Part shown: piece by piece, positions 1-8,103 of the stretch
How positions within the stretch are numbered: the first letter of the stretch is position 1
How the letters are laid out: every line of letters starts with the position of its first letter
Assembly: GCF_004341945.1 (NCBI RefSeq)
Contig: NZ_SMBP01000016.1
Span: 1-64,000, forward strand
Source of the DNA: Longicatena caecimuris
Lineage (GTDB): Bacteria; Bacillota_I; Bacilli_A; Erysipelotrichales; Erysipelotrichaceae
Length of the DNA stretch: 64,000 nucleotides
Direction of reading: 5' to 3'
Made by a program: the position numbers and the translations under genes
The notes under the pieces: model-generated
Told to the model about the DNA's origin: nothing
Seen by the model: only the letters and a program-made list of their open reading frames with translations
Database searches by the model: none

Positions 1-92
1 GAGAGACACGCTTTGAAATTAAAACGAACCGCCGTATACGGAACCGTACGTACGGTGGTGTGAGAGGGTGATTTATTTCACCCTACTCGATT
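1..92 (+). mobile_element. 3' end of a group II intron (domains V and VI)
   Basis: The sequence folds as a canonical domain V. A nine-base helix (28-36 with 51-59) leads to an inner four-base-pair helix (37-40 with 45-48) closed by a GAAC tetraloop at 41-44, with a two-base CG bulge at 49-50. A domain VI-like hairpin follows (GGGTGA, loop, TCACCC, 66-83), and then the typical CTACTCGAT end, placing the 3' splice junction near 91-92. Bacterial group II introns with a reverse transcriptase ORF in domain IV end in this way, so the ORF and the rest of the ribozyme should lie to the left of the window. Only the tail is visible. Confidence 0.85.
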
Positions 93-270
93 GCCAATAA
101 GGTAACAGGCATGGTATAAGAGCAAGTTACATAAAAAGACGCTGCACATGTTTGCTAGAATAATAAAAATGTAAAATGGTTTAATTTTTTATAATGGACT
201 ATGAAATATCTTTCGCTTTTCATGATTTACCCTTGTCATATCGTATACATTGGTGAAGGGAAGTGATGTT

Positions 271-762
271 ATGGCTGAAAGAATTATCACATACCCATTG
301 CATGTCAATGCGATGCAATACCGTTATATATGTCATGAGGTACAACGAACACGACAGGTTTATTTGTATTTTCGCAACATGATCTTAAAAAATTATGAAA
401 AAGTCAAACAGCATCAATGCCAGCAGCTGTTAACAAAGGATGAAATAGCTATACAACTACATACGTATTTACAGAAATATGCTCCTATGATCACATGGTT
501 AGAAGAACAATCCATGGTAAAAGACTTATGGCAGTTTCGACTTGCATATACTACTGCTGAAAAGACTCCATCTACGTATTATCGCTGTGAAAATATCACG
601 AATACTTTATATTGGCGTCATCTAAATTTGCGTGCGCTCATTTATGATGTAGCCTACTGGCAATTAGAACCTATTCTTTTCCATTGGGAAATCATTGGCA
701 GCTGTTTGTGGTATCATAATGGACGTGTTTTCTTAAAACTTCATTTCCAAACATTGTTGTAA
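271..762 (+). CDS. Protein resembling only the N-terminal part of TnpB (IS200/IS605 OrfB)
   Basis: The protein has 163 residues from the ATG at 271, chosen because a GAAGGGA Shine-Dalgarno lies nine bases upstream; an earlier in-frame TTG at 250 has none. Residues 1-100 follow the pattern of a TnpB N-terminus: a short strand, an N-x-x-Q-x-x-x-I helix, a VYxYFRN(M)IL helix like the VYNxFLxxRI of TnpB, then helices around WLEEQ. The last 25 residues (EIIGSCLWYHNGRVFLKL) resemble the strand pair that precedes the RuvC domain. There is no RuvC domain, zinc ribbon or catalytic acid, so it cannot be a nuclease. It may be a truncated relic or a reused guide-RNA-binding piece. The family call rests on pattern recognition only, without an alignment. 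Confidence 0.4.
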   Translation: MAERIITYPLHVNAMQYRYICHEVQRTRQVYLYFRNMILKNYEKVKQHQCQQLLTKDEIAIQLHTYLQKYAPMITWLEEQSMVKDLWQFRLAYTTAEKTPSTYYRCENITNTLYWRHLNLRALIYDVAYWQLEPILFHWEIIGSCLWYHNGRVFLKLHFQTLL

Positions 763-888
763 ATGATTATAATATGGAAACGTCTACTATGGGGAATGAT
801 GAAAAGCTATTTGCAGACATGATTTCGTAAGGAATTTACATGTGTTTCATTGCAAAGTCATGGTATAATAGAAAACGAGGTGTAGCCT

Positions 889-1956
889 ATGAAAGTAAAA
901 AGAACTATATTTGTCCTTTCTCTTATCGTTTTATTTGTTTTTTGTCTGTGGAAGATGAATGAACATTATGATGAATTGGCAAGATATCCATATGAATTAA
1001 CAGATGAGCAACGTAACTTAGTGTTGGAACATTTTGATACAGAGGAAATTAATTACTTAGTAACGCAAAAAATTGAACCAAAAGAATTTCTTCCTTACAT
1101 AACAACAGAAGGCTTTGAATTAACAAATACGTTATGGTATGATACAGCTTACCATACACGGAAAGAAAGTAAGTCATACGTCGTTTCTTTTATTAACAAA
1201 TATCGCCAGCAAATGGAATATGGAACGTTAAAGGATATGTTAAGCAATTATTCTTATAATGTGCTGACTCGTTTCTTTGATGAAGGGGATGGTTTTGAGG
1301 ATGATGCAAAATTGATTGCGGATCCTAAAGATATCTTAACAACAATAGGCGATAAAGAAACATTATATATCTATGAACCTAATGATTTGGTTTCGATTAA
1401 TGATTTACCTCATGATTCTATCACGAATAGCAATGATGTTACAATTCGCAAAGAAGTTGTAAAACCACTTCATGAATTAGCCAAAGCCGCTAAAGAAATT
1501 AATCAAAAAACCTTTGGGGATATGGAAATCGTTGCCGGATATTTATCGTATGAAGATCAATTTCCTTTATATGATAAGGCTTTGACAAAATACAAGGACG
1601 AGGTGTTTTCTTATTGGGATTATCCAGGTCGTAATGAATACCAATTAGGATATACGATTCAATTAAAGCCAAAAGAAAAAGCGAAGACGAATAAAAAAGA
1701 TAAAGACAAAAATACTTCTTCAAAAGATACAAAGACAACGAAAGCACCGAGTGAAGAAGAACAAGAACAGGCGATTTGGTTAAAGGATAATGCTTATAAA
1801 TATGGTTTTATCGTTCGTTATCCTAAACAGGCTGATGATGTGACCAAGAAGAAATACCAGCCATATACATTACGTTATGTAGGAAAAGATTTAGCAAAGT
1901 ATATGCATGATAATAATAAGGTGTTAGAAGAAGTAAATGCTGATGATGTTTCTTAA
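889..1956 (+). CDS. Membrane-anchored M15B (VanY-like) peptidase homologue without zinc ligands
   Basis: This is a 355-residue protein with an uncleaved signal-anchor (residues 5-22) and an extracellular M15B D-alanyl-D-alanine carboxypeptidase fold. The fold is recognisable from VAGYLSYEDQ (about 215-224; SGYRSYExQ in active enzymes), PGRNEYQLGYTIQL (246-259; PGxSEHQTGLAxDI), WLKDNAYKYGFIVRYP (297-312) and QPYTLRYVG (324-332; EPWHxRYVG). All three zinc ligands are replaced: His by Tyr251, Asp by Gln258 and His by Thr327. The Arg of the GYRS motif is Leu and the catalytic Glu is Gln. A Lys/Thr-rich insert (about 261-290) interrupts the domain. Known M15B enzymes trim peptidoglycan stem peptides. 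I infer a pseudoenzyme that may bind peptidoglycan. The RBS GAGGTG fixes the start. Confidence 0.75.
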   Translation: MKVKRTIFVLSLIVLFVFCLWKMNEHYDELARYPYELTDEQRNLVLEHFDTEEINYLVTQKIEPKEFLPYITTEGFELTNTLWYDTAYHTRKESKSYVVSFINKYRQQMEYGTLKDMLSNYSYNVLTRFFDEGDGFEDDAKLIADPKDILTTIGDKETLYIYEPNDLVSINDLPHDSITNSNDVTIRKEVVKPLHELAKAAKEINQKTFGDMEIVAGYLSYEDQFPLYDKALTKYKDEVFSYWDYPGRNEYQLGYTIQLKPKEKAKTNKKDKDKNTSSKDTKTTKAPSEEEQEQAIWLKDNAYKYGFIVRYPKQADDVTKKKYQPYTLRYVGKDLAKYMHDNNKVLEEVNADDVS

Positions 1957-2101
1957 AAGATATCATTACGACATCTTTTAAATTTCTCATAAGTCATCAA
2001 GGGCAAAAGGCAAAATTGTATCTATGAAAAAATCAATCATATATAAGAGGCTATAATAGATAAGATTAAGCCTTTAGGATAAGAATACACCAGATGGAAG
2101 T

Positions 2102-2142
2102 GCACCTTCGTTCATTGGATATTGAATGAAGGTGCGCTTTTT
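2102..2142 (+). terminator. Rho-independent terminator
   Basis: GCACCTTC-G-TTCA (2102-2114) pairs with TGAA-T-GAAGGTGC (2123-2135), thirteen pairs including one G-T, followed by a T-run. A TATAAT hexamer at 2052-2057 without a good -35 lies in the same 305-base gap. The terminator could therefore end either the upstream gene or a short transcript of about 80 bases. Confidence 0.7.
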
Positions 2143-2261
2143 ATGAGATTTATGTATGCTAAGTACACGAATATGCATAGTTATTCCTTAGCTGGCCTTT
2201 CTTCAATTGAATGTTGGATAAGAATTTGATATAGTAAAGTTGTAAAAGGTAGGTAAATATC

Positions 2262-3074
2262 ATGATGAAAAAAAAGGGGAATTTAATCAAGCTGTTTCCT
2301 ATGATAGGTATGGTGATTATTGTTGCAGGTATGATTGTTAGTTTTCTAAAGATTGATAAGATACAATTGGAAATTAAAAGCGGAGATTTCGTTATTGTTT
2401 CTTATGAACTTGATAATGAGAAAAAGGAAATGAAAGCTATCGAAAATAAAAAAGAGGAACTTGCGGAAATTTTAAAAACACATAATATACAAGCAGAAAT
2501 TTTCACAATAGCTATACCTGATTTTACTGCTTATAAAACATATGGGAAGAATAATGTTTCACCATATTCAATACAGATAGCGGATGATTCATTTTTTAAT
2601 TATTATGGTATTAATAATCCTAAGGAATCTGTTTTATATCGTTATGATGATGAGGAATCTGGAAATCTCAATTTGGAATTTCTTAAAGACAAAGATAAGG
2701 CTGAATTTGAATCATTTCCAATAGAAGGTAAAGCCATTTTAGATAGAAACAAACTTCCTAAATTTGTTCCACAAAAATCTACGATACCGAGTGGTGATTA
2801 TATAACGATGCGTACGTTTGACATGCTAAAAAAGAAAGTAAACGTCATTCAAGACACACATATCAAAGATTATTATGTTTATATTAAATCTGCCAATACT
2901 GATCAAATAGCACAGTTACTAGATAAAGAGGAAAGGGTAGTTGTCAGTGATCAAATGTCGGAGTCTTCCATATTCAGTAATTGGTATAAATTTATGATTC
3001 TGGGAACCGTGTGTTTACTTGTACTGGCTGTTCTTGAAATTGTTATAATTGTCAAAAGAAAGAAAGTATCCTAA
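2262..3074 (+). CDS. Uncharacterised membrane protein with a large extracellular domain
   Basis: I do not recognise this 270-residue protein. It has a transmembrane helix near each end (about 11-30 and 243-264) and a roughly 210-residue, charged, probably extracytoplasmic domain between them, ending in a short basic cytoplasmic tail (VKRKKVS). The layout resembles the MacB/FtsX periplasmic domain of ABC permeases, but only two helices are present and no ATPase gene is adjacent, so this is not a firm assignment. The start at 2262 (or the next ATG at 2265) follows AAAGGTAGG. The gene stands alone, with about 280 bases on either side before its neighbours. Confidence 0.6.
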   Translation: MMKKKGNLIKLFPMIGMVIIVAGMIVSFLKIDKIQLEIKSGDFVIVSYELDNEKKEMKAIENKKEELAEILKTHNIQAEIFTIAIPDFTAYKTYGKNNVSPYSIQIADDSFFNYYGINNPKESVLYRYDDEESGNLNLEFLKDKDKAEFESFPIEGKAILDRNKLPKFVPQKSTIPSGDYITMRTFDMLKKKVNVIQDTHIKDYYVYIKSANTDQIAQLLDKEERVVVSDQMSESSIFSNWYKFMILGTVCLLVLAVLEIVIIVKRKKVS

Positions 3075-3355
3075 GTAGTATGATTTCATGATAAAGAAGA
3101 ATTAGACTTTAATTATATTACAAATATTGGGAGAATTTCGCAATGCGTAGTTCATGTTGCTGCTCAATAAACTTTTATATTATACGTTGTTTTCAAATTA
3201 GGGAATAAGTTCATTAAAAGAGCAAGAAACTATGGGTGATCGATCTATCTTTAGACGATTTACTACATAGTTTCTTATTGGATTCTTTTTATGAAAGTTC
3301 TATAAGCAGTTCTTATATAAAAAGGCAATACATAGAATATAGCAGAGGTGATCAA

Positions 3356-4324
3356 ATGCCGAAGTATAAGAAACCGCTGGCTTTTTTATTTGGAGCAATA
3401 GCGATGATCAGTTACCTGTCAATCCGCTATTTTCCAAGAACGGAAGATGCACAAACGGTGTTATCTGTACAAGATGAAAGTACACATATGCAAGTGTATC
3501 TAAAAGATCATGATCATAGTCTGGTACCTTTAAGCATTCCTGTAAGTGAAGAGATGAATGAAGAAGACAAATTACAGCTGATGGTATCCTATATGAGCGG
3601 TAAGCAAAATATCAAAGGTTTTTTACCTTTATTTACTAAAGAGTGTACGGTGAAAAAGGTGATGATTGCTAATGGCAAGGCCGTTATGGATTTTGATGAT
3701 AGTTTAAAAAACTATCAGAAAGAAGATGAACTACGTGTACTGGAATCGCTAACGTGGGGAGCCACCCAGTTTCATGATGTAGAACAACTGGAAATACGAT
3801 TGAATGGCGTAAAATTATCTAGTATGCCAAATGCGCAGACACCGATTCCCAATGTATTGAATCGCGGTATCGGTATTAATCATTTTGAAACAGCCACCAG
3901 TGCGTTGCATACTTCGGATAGTGTTACGGTATATTGCGCAAAGAAAATTGAAGGCCAGCAATTTTTGATACCGCGCAGTAAACGTGTGATGCATGCAAGT
4001 GACAGCATTAAAGAAGGGGTTTTACAAGTTATCAGCGATGTGAGTGCAAGCAGCGAATTATCACAACCACTATATCAGGACGATATTAAAATAAATAATT
4101 TTCAATTTTCTAATGGTACTTTGATCGTGGATATCAATAAAAATTTACTTTCTTCAGATAAAAGTGTAAAGGAAGATTTGTATGATTCTTTGATTTTATC
4201 ATTAAGCGCTTTAAGTGGAGTCGATAAAGTACAGGTAAAAGTAGATGGTGTCAGTGTGATGCCACAACAGCAGGAAAGTGCTGTTTCGGTATATGATCTA
4301 TCTTATAATGAAATAGCTTTTTAA
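3356..4324 (+). CDS. gerM: GerM-domain sporulation/germination protein
   Basis: The protein has 322 residues from the ATG at 3356, chosen for its GAGGTGA Shine-Dalgarno; the open frame begins 40 codons earlier without one. An N-terminal membrane anchor (about 8-25) is followed by two similar domains of about 110 residues (near 45-160 and 190-310). Each ends in a VKxxxIxNGKAVMDFDDSL-like or FQFSNGTLIVDINKNLL-like strand and a hydrophobic LSLSALxxVDKVQVKVDGV segment, which is the GerM repeat signature. In Bacillus subtilis GerM is an envelope lipoprotein needed for engulfment and the channel between mother cell and forespore. Here the anchor lacks a lipobox Cys. Its position near spoIIGA and sigE fits a sporulation role. 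Confidence 0.8.
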   Translation: MPKYKKPLAFLFGAIAMISYLSIRYFPRTEDAQTVLSVQDESTHMQVYLKDHDHSLVPLSIPVSEEMNEEDKLQLMVSYMSGKQNIKGFLPLFTKECTVKKVMIANGKAVMDFDDSLKNYQKEDELRVLESLTWGATQFHDVEQLEIRLNGVKLSSMPNAQTPIPNVLNRGIGINHFETATSALHTSDSVTVYCAKKIEGQQFLIPRSKRVMHASDSIKEGVLQVISDVSASSELSQPLYQDDIKINNFQFSNGTLIVDINKNLLSSDKSVKEDLYDSLILSLSALSGVDKVQVKVDGVSVMPQQQESAVSVYDLSYNEIAF

Positions 4325-4344
4325 TAAATATTAGGATAATCGCT

Positions 4345-4377
4345 AAAAGCCAGTCTTTTCCCATCAGGACTGGTTTT
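4345..4377 (+). terminator. Rho-independent terminator after gerM
   Basis: AAAAGCCAGTC pairs with GACTGGTTTT with one bulged G, and a T-run follows. It lies 20 bases after the gerM stop codon. Confidence 0.75.
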
Positions 4378-4481
4378 CATTTGGATATAGGTAAGGAATC
4401 AATTGTTATGTATTGACAACAAACATAAGAAAATATAGCATGAATATCATGTTTATGCTATACTAATAACAGGTGGTTAAG

Positions 4482-4967
4482 ATGAAAATTATCGTAGTAA
4501 GCGACAGTCATGGAAAACAGGGAATTCTGGAACAGATCGTTGAAAAACATCCGGATGCGGATGCCTACCTACATTGTGGTGATATTGAGGATTATGCGGA
4601 AAACTATCCGTCTTATATCGTCGTACAGGGGAATAACGATATTTATTATGATTATCCAGATGAACGTGTAATAACGGCTGGCAGTCATCGTATCTATATG
4701 ACACATGGTCATCATTTTTCTTATATCAAACGATTGGAACAAATGGCAGATACGGCAAAAGCAAAAGACTGTGATATCGTTTGCTACGGACACACGCATG
4801 TTGCTGCAGATGATGTCGTTCATGGGATACGTCTGATCAATCCCGGTTCTTTATGGAGAAGCCGTGATGGCAGAGGGCCATCCTATGCAATATTGACACT
4901 GCAAGAGGAACAGGTTGATGTGGAATTCATTTTTCTCCCACAGAAGAAAAGCAAGTTTTTCTGGTAA
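4482..4967 (+). CDS. YfcE/MJ0936-type metallophosphoesterase
   Basis: This is a 161-residue calcineurin-like phosphoesterase of the small YfcE family. The metal-binding motifs are all present: D8-x-H10 (VSDSHG), GD at 33-34 (HCGDIEDY), GNND (50-53), the THGHH motif (74-78) and GHTH near 105. The fold is complete at the usual length. Family members hydrolyse phosphodiesters with two metal ions and the physiological substrate is generally unknown. The ATG at 4482 is preferred over the GTG at 4473 because CAGGTGG is then correctly spaced. The gene stands alone, with a terminator upstream and the CofE-like gene 57 bases downstream. Confidence 0.9.
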   Translation: MKIIVVSDSHGKQGILEQIVEKHPDADAYLHCGDIEDYAENYPSYIVVQGNNDIYYDYPDERVITAGSHRIYMTHGHHFSYIKRLEQMADTAKAKDCDIVCYGHTHVAADDVVHGIRLINPGSLWRSRDGRGPSYAILTLQEEQVDVEFIFLPQKKSKFFW

Positions 4968-5024
4968 GGACCGTACATAGATACGGTTTTTGTGCGGAAT
5001 GCAAAGGAAAGGTATTAGGGTATT

Positions 5025-6215
5025 ATGGAAAGAAAAGTTGGAACTATTTCAAGAGGTGTCCGCTGTCCTATCATCCGTGAGGGTGACGATCTTGCAGGCA
5101 TCGTAGTAAACAGTGTGGTTGAGGCTGCACAGGCAGAAGGCTTCGCCCTTCGTGATCGTGATGTTGTGGCAATTACAGAATCAATCGTTGCCAGAGCACA
5201 AGGAAACTATGCATCAGTAGATGCCATTGCACAGGATGTCAAACAAAAACTGGGCGGTGAAACCATTGGGGTAATCTTCCCGATTCTTTCACGTAACCGT
5301 TTTGCTATTTGTTTGAAAGGTATTGCAAAAGGCGCTAAAAAAGTTGTCCTGATGTTAAGCTATCCAAGTGATGAGGTAGGTAATGAATTAGTAAGCCTGG
5401 ATCAGCTGGATGAAGCTGGTATTAACCCTTATAGTGATGTATTGTCACTTGAGAAATATCGTTCACTGTTTGGAGAAAATCCACATCCTTTTACAGGCAT
5501 TGATTATGTGGAATATTATGGTAATCTAATTCGTGAATGTGGTGCAGAGGTTGAAATCATCTTCTCTAATAACGCGAAAACAATTCTAAAGTATACCAAA
5601 AACGTATTAACATGTGATATCCATACGCGCGCTCGTACGAAACGCATCTTAAAGGCAAATGGTGCTGAACGTGTATGTGGGTTGGATGATATTATGACTT
5701 CCTCTATAGATGGTAGTGGATATAATACTTCCTATGGTCTTTTAGGCTCTAATAAATCAACAGAGGATATGGTTAAATTATTTCCACGTGAATGCCAGGA
5801 TCTAGTAGAAGATATCCAAAGTCAGCTGTTAAAGTTAACAGATAAACATATCGAAGTTATGGTTTATGGTGATGGAGCATTTAAAGATCCTGTTGGTAAG
5901 ATCTGGGAATTGGCTGATCCATGTGTTTCACCTGCATACACGGCAGGTCTTGAAGGAACACCAAATGAGTTGAAGCTGAAATATCTGGCGGATAATGATT
6001 TTGCGAACTTGAAAGGTGAAGCTTTACAGAAGGCAATCGAGGCGAAAATTAAAGAAAAAGATGATGACTTAAAAGGCGATATGGCATCACAGGGTACAAC
6101 GCCTAGAAGATTGACCGATTTGATTGGCTCTTTATGTGATTTGACGAGTGGATCTGGTGATAAAGGAACGCCAATCGTATTAGTACAAGGATATTTTGAT
6201 AATTTTACAAACTAA
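5025..6215 (+). CDS. CofE-like (F420-0:gamma-L-glutamyl ligase family) protein
   Basis: The 396-residue protein opens with the family signature: RGVRCPIIREGDDLAGIVV near 10-28, then RDRDVVAITESIVARAQGN near 44-62. CofE enzymes add glutamates to coenzyme F420-0 using GTP. This protein is clearly longer than archaeal CofE (about 250 residues), with a C-terminal extension containing a DDxxxDxASQG region. No other F420 gene occurs in the window, and spore-forming gut Firmicutes are not known to make F420, so glutamylation of another acceptor is likely. The start is the ATG at 5025 with an AAAGG-type site a little far upstream. A strong terminator follows. Confidence 0.7.
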   Translation: MERKVGTISRGVRCPIIREGDDLAGIVVNSVVEAAQAEGFALRDRDVVAITESIVARAQGNYASVDAIAQDVKQKLGGETIGVIFPILSRNRFAICLKGIAKGAKKVVLMLSYPSDEVGNELVSLDQLDEAGINPYSDVLSLEKYRSLFGENPHPFTGIDYVEYYGNLIRECGAEVEIIFSNNAKTILKYTKNVLTCDIHTRARTKRILKANGAERVCGLDDIMTSSIDGSGYNTSYGLLGSNKSTEDMVKLFPRECQDLVEDIQSQLLKLTDKHIEVMVYGDGAFKDPVGKIWELADPCVSPAYTAGLEGTPNELKLKYLADNDFANLKGEALQKAIEAKIKEKDDDLKGDMASQGTTPRRLTDLIGSLCDLTSGSGDKGTPIVLVQGYFDNFTN

Positions 6216-6242
6216 AAACGATGTTCTAATACTGTATATCAG

Positions 6243-6279
6243 GCATCTCTATTGTTAAAACAAGAGAGATGCTTTTTTT
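6243..6279 (+). terminator. Rho-independent terminator
   Basis: GCATCTCT (6243-6250) pairs with AGAGATGC (6265-6272) and is followed by seven Ts. It ends the CofE-like transcript. Confidence 0.9.
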
Positions 6280-6330
6280 AATGAGACATGTGTCACATTA
6301 AAGAAAACGGTTTTTACAGATAAAGCATTT

Positions 6331-6338
6331 CTCGACAA
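6331..6338 (-). promoter_or_regulatory. Possible Spo0A box upstream of spoIIGA
   Basis: On the minus strand the sequence reads TTGTCGAG, one mismatch from the 0A box TTGTCGAA, about 45 bases ahead of the spoIIGA start. In Bacillus the spoIIG operon is activated by Spo0A, which supports the call. A single near-match of this length is weak evidence, and I see no convincing -35/-10 pair. Confidence 0.3.
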
Positions 6339-6382
6339 CATGTGTACGCATGGATGACTATAATATGCATGAGGTGAGGATG

Positions 6383-7120
6383 ATGGAAAGCTATGTTGAG
6401 GTATCTTGGCTGAACGGTGTTTTGTTATTGTATCTATCGGCGCTTTTTGCTAGTTATGCTATGTTTCAGCCATTAAAAGATCTGCATCTTCTTTTTTATG
6501 CGGCTGTAATATCTATGCTGAGTGTCAGCTTGTGGCAAGATGGTAGTCTTTTCATCGTCATACTTGTTGAGCTTCTTTTTTTTCTAACCCTTTTTCGGTA
6601 TGCTAGAAAAACATATATAGTTGCTTTCTGTTTCCGTGTGCTTTGTATGCTGACAAGTTATGTCATTTATCAAGGCAGCTTTCATAATGGTTTTTGGTTT
6701 GTGCCCATTCAGGCATCAATCATACCCTGCTGGCTATTGTATTTGTTATTTCTATTTTTCTGTAAAAGTCGTTGGCGGATACGCTTTAGTGAAAAAAATT
6801 GCTTATATCCCTTGACGCTTTATGTAGGTAACAAACATTTTAAGGTTATTGGGTATTTGGATAGTGGAAATCTGCTTAGTCATGAGGGGATACCGGTTGT
6901 CTTTCTACAACGTCGTTATCTGTCATATTTTGTGGATGAACGCATACAATTAGTAGTAATGAAGACAGTTCAGGAAGAAAGCAGTTTACCGTGCTATACA
7001 TGTGAATTGAAGTTGCACGGTTGTCATAAAAGAAAGGTACTCGTACATCTGCAAGAAGATTTGAAACTGCCTATGCACAGTGAGTTGCTGTTAAATATGA
7101 AAGTGATGACGATGGGGTGA
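6383..7120 (+). CDS. spoIIGA: SpoIIGA, pro-sigma-E processing peptidase
   Basis: The protein has 245 residues when started at the ATG at 6383, which gives the GAGGTG site (6371-6376) normal spacing; upstream ATGs at 6380 and 6350 are poorer. The first half is hydrophobic, with about five membrane helices. The second half carries the aspartic-protease motif GYLDSGNLL (residues about 157-165), whose Asp is the catalytic residue of this family. SpoIIGA sits in the sporulation septum and removes the pro-sequence of sigma-E in the mother cell. It is shorter than the roughly 310-residue Bacillus protein, mostly at the C-terminus. Its stop codon lies six bases ahead of the sigE start, as expected for a coupled pair. 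Confidence 0.9.
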   Translation: MESYVEVSWLNGVLLLYLSALFASYAMFQPLKDLHLLFYAAVISMLSVSLWQDGSLFIVILVELLFFLTLFRYARKTYIVAFCFRVLCMLTSYVIYQGSFHNGFWFVPIQASIIPCWLLYLLFLFFCKSRWRIRFSEKNCLYPLTLYVGNKHFKVIGYLDSGNLLSHEGIPVVFLQRRYLSYFVDERIQLVVMKTVQEESSLPCYTCELKLHGCHKRKVLVHLQEDLKLPMHSELLLNMKVMTMG

Positions 7121-7125
7121 TGAGA

Positions 7126-7836
7126 ATGAAGAAATTTTGGACATTTTTAAAGTGGCTGTTTGGCAGTCGCGATGATTTACAAGTTTGGTATATCCAAGGC
7201 AGTGATGTTTTACCAAAGCCATTAGAGAAAGATGAAGAATTAGCAGCGCTGATTGCTTTGGAAAATGGTGATGAAGAAGCACGCAATAAGTTAATTGAAC
7301 ATAATTTACGCTTGGTCGTCTATATTGCGAAACGTTATGAAACCAATCCGATTTTTATGGAAGATCTCATCAGTATCGGCTCTATTGGTTTGATTAAGGC
7401 GGTCAATACATTTAAACGTGATAAAAATATTAAGCTGGTAACATATGCTTCCCGTTGTATTGAGAATGAAATTCTGATGTTTTTACGTAAGAAAAGTCGT
7501 CGTAAAGTGGAAGTAAGTTTTGATGAACCTTTAAATATTGATTATGATGGAAATGAATTGTTATTGTCTGATATATTAGGAACAGATGATGATATCGTTA
7601 CGAAAGAGTTTGAGAAGCAAGAAAATAAGCGTGAATTATTGGCGGCCATGGCAACCTTAAAAGACAGAGAACGTCAAATCTTGCAAATGCGGTATGGTAT
7701 TGAGCACGAAGAGTTAACACAGAAAGATATCGCGAAACGCTTGGGAATCTCTCAGTCTTATATCTCACGCTTGGAAAAACGGATCATTCAAAAATTAAAG
7801 GTACAGATGAAAAAGAATCATAGTATGCAAGAATAG
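7126..7836 (+). CDS. sigE: RNA polymerase sporulation sigma factor sigma-E
   Basis: The 236-residue sigma-70 family factor is started at the ATG at 7126 behind GGGGTG. The N-terminus ([13 protein letters not shown]) is a basic amphipathic pro-sequence, the part SpoIIGA would remove. It is followed by region 2 ([16 protein letters not shown], then [17 protein letters not shown]) and region 4 with the [26 protein letters not shown]. These match sigma-E closely. It directs early mother-cell transcription. The gene is coupled to spoIIGA and followed by a terminator at 7920. In Bacillus sigG follows directly; here it is displaced by more than 4 kb. Confidence 0.95.
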   Translation: MKKFWTFLKWLFGSRDDLQVWYIQGSDVLPKPLEKDEELAALIALENGDEEARNKLIEHNLRLVVYIAKRYETNPIFMEDLISIGSIGLIKAVNTFKRDKNIKLVTYASRCIENEILMFLRKKSRRKVEVSFDEPLNIDYDGNELLLSDILGTDDDIVTKEFEKQENKRELLAAMATLKDRERQILQMRYGIEHEELTQKDIAKRLGISQSYISRLEKRIIQKLKVQMKKNHSMQE

Positions 7837-7919
7837 GGTAAGTAAAAGTAATCTGTAACCATACATGATCTAAATGGTTGCTATTTCCTTAATACTGTCA
7901 AAATTTATCATATTATGTT

Positions 7920-7949
7920 AGGGCTTTCCGCATAGGAAGCTCTTTTTTA
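7920..7949 (+). terminator. Rho-independent terminator after sigE
   Basis: AGGGCTTTCC pairs with GGAAGCTCT with one bulged T and one G-T, followed by six Ts. It separates the sigma-E operon from the epimerase/glycyl-radical operon. Confidence 0.8.
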
Positions 7950-7993
7950 ACTTAATCGAAGAATCATATCAGGTCACTAGTAAAATAAGAAAG

Positions 7994-8040
7994 TTTGAAT
8001 GATTCAAAATGATTCAAAAAGAATAAATATGAATAAATAT
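7994..8040 (+). repeat. Back-to-back 10-bp tandem duplications, candidate operator
   Basis: ATGATTCAAA is repeated exactly at 7999-8008 and 8009-8018, and GAATAAATAT is repeated exactly at 8021-8030 and 8031-8040. The first copy also completes a perfect inverted repeat, TTTGAATGATTCAAA (7994-8008). The period is one helical turn and the array ends two bases before the -35 hexamer of the next operon. This is the layout of a regulator binding on one face of the DNA. The regulator is unknown. Confidence 0.6.
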
Positions 8041-8042
8041 GA

Positions 8043-8071
8043 TTGACAAGCTACAACGTGAAGAATATAAT
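8043..8071 (+). promoter_or_regulatory. Sigma-A promoter of the epimerase/glycyl-radical operon
   Basis: TTGACA (8043-8048) and TATAAT (8066-8071) match consensus exactly and are separated by 17 bases. Transcription would start near 8078, about 25 bases before the first gene. Confidence 0.9.
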
Positions 8072-8103
8072 GAAAGCAAAGAAAAGGATGCAGGAGGATT
8101 GTT

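Noticed and set aside
1499-1747. Long minus-strand frames opposite the M15-like gene and many other genes
   Set aside because: They mirror the codon structure of the plus-strand genes and lack RBS or family features.
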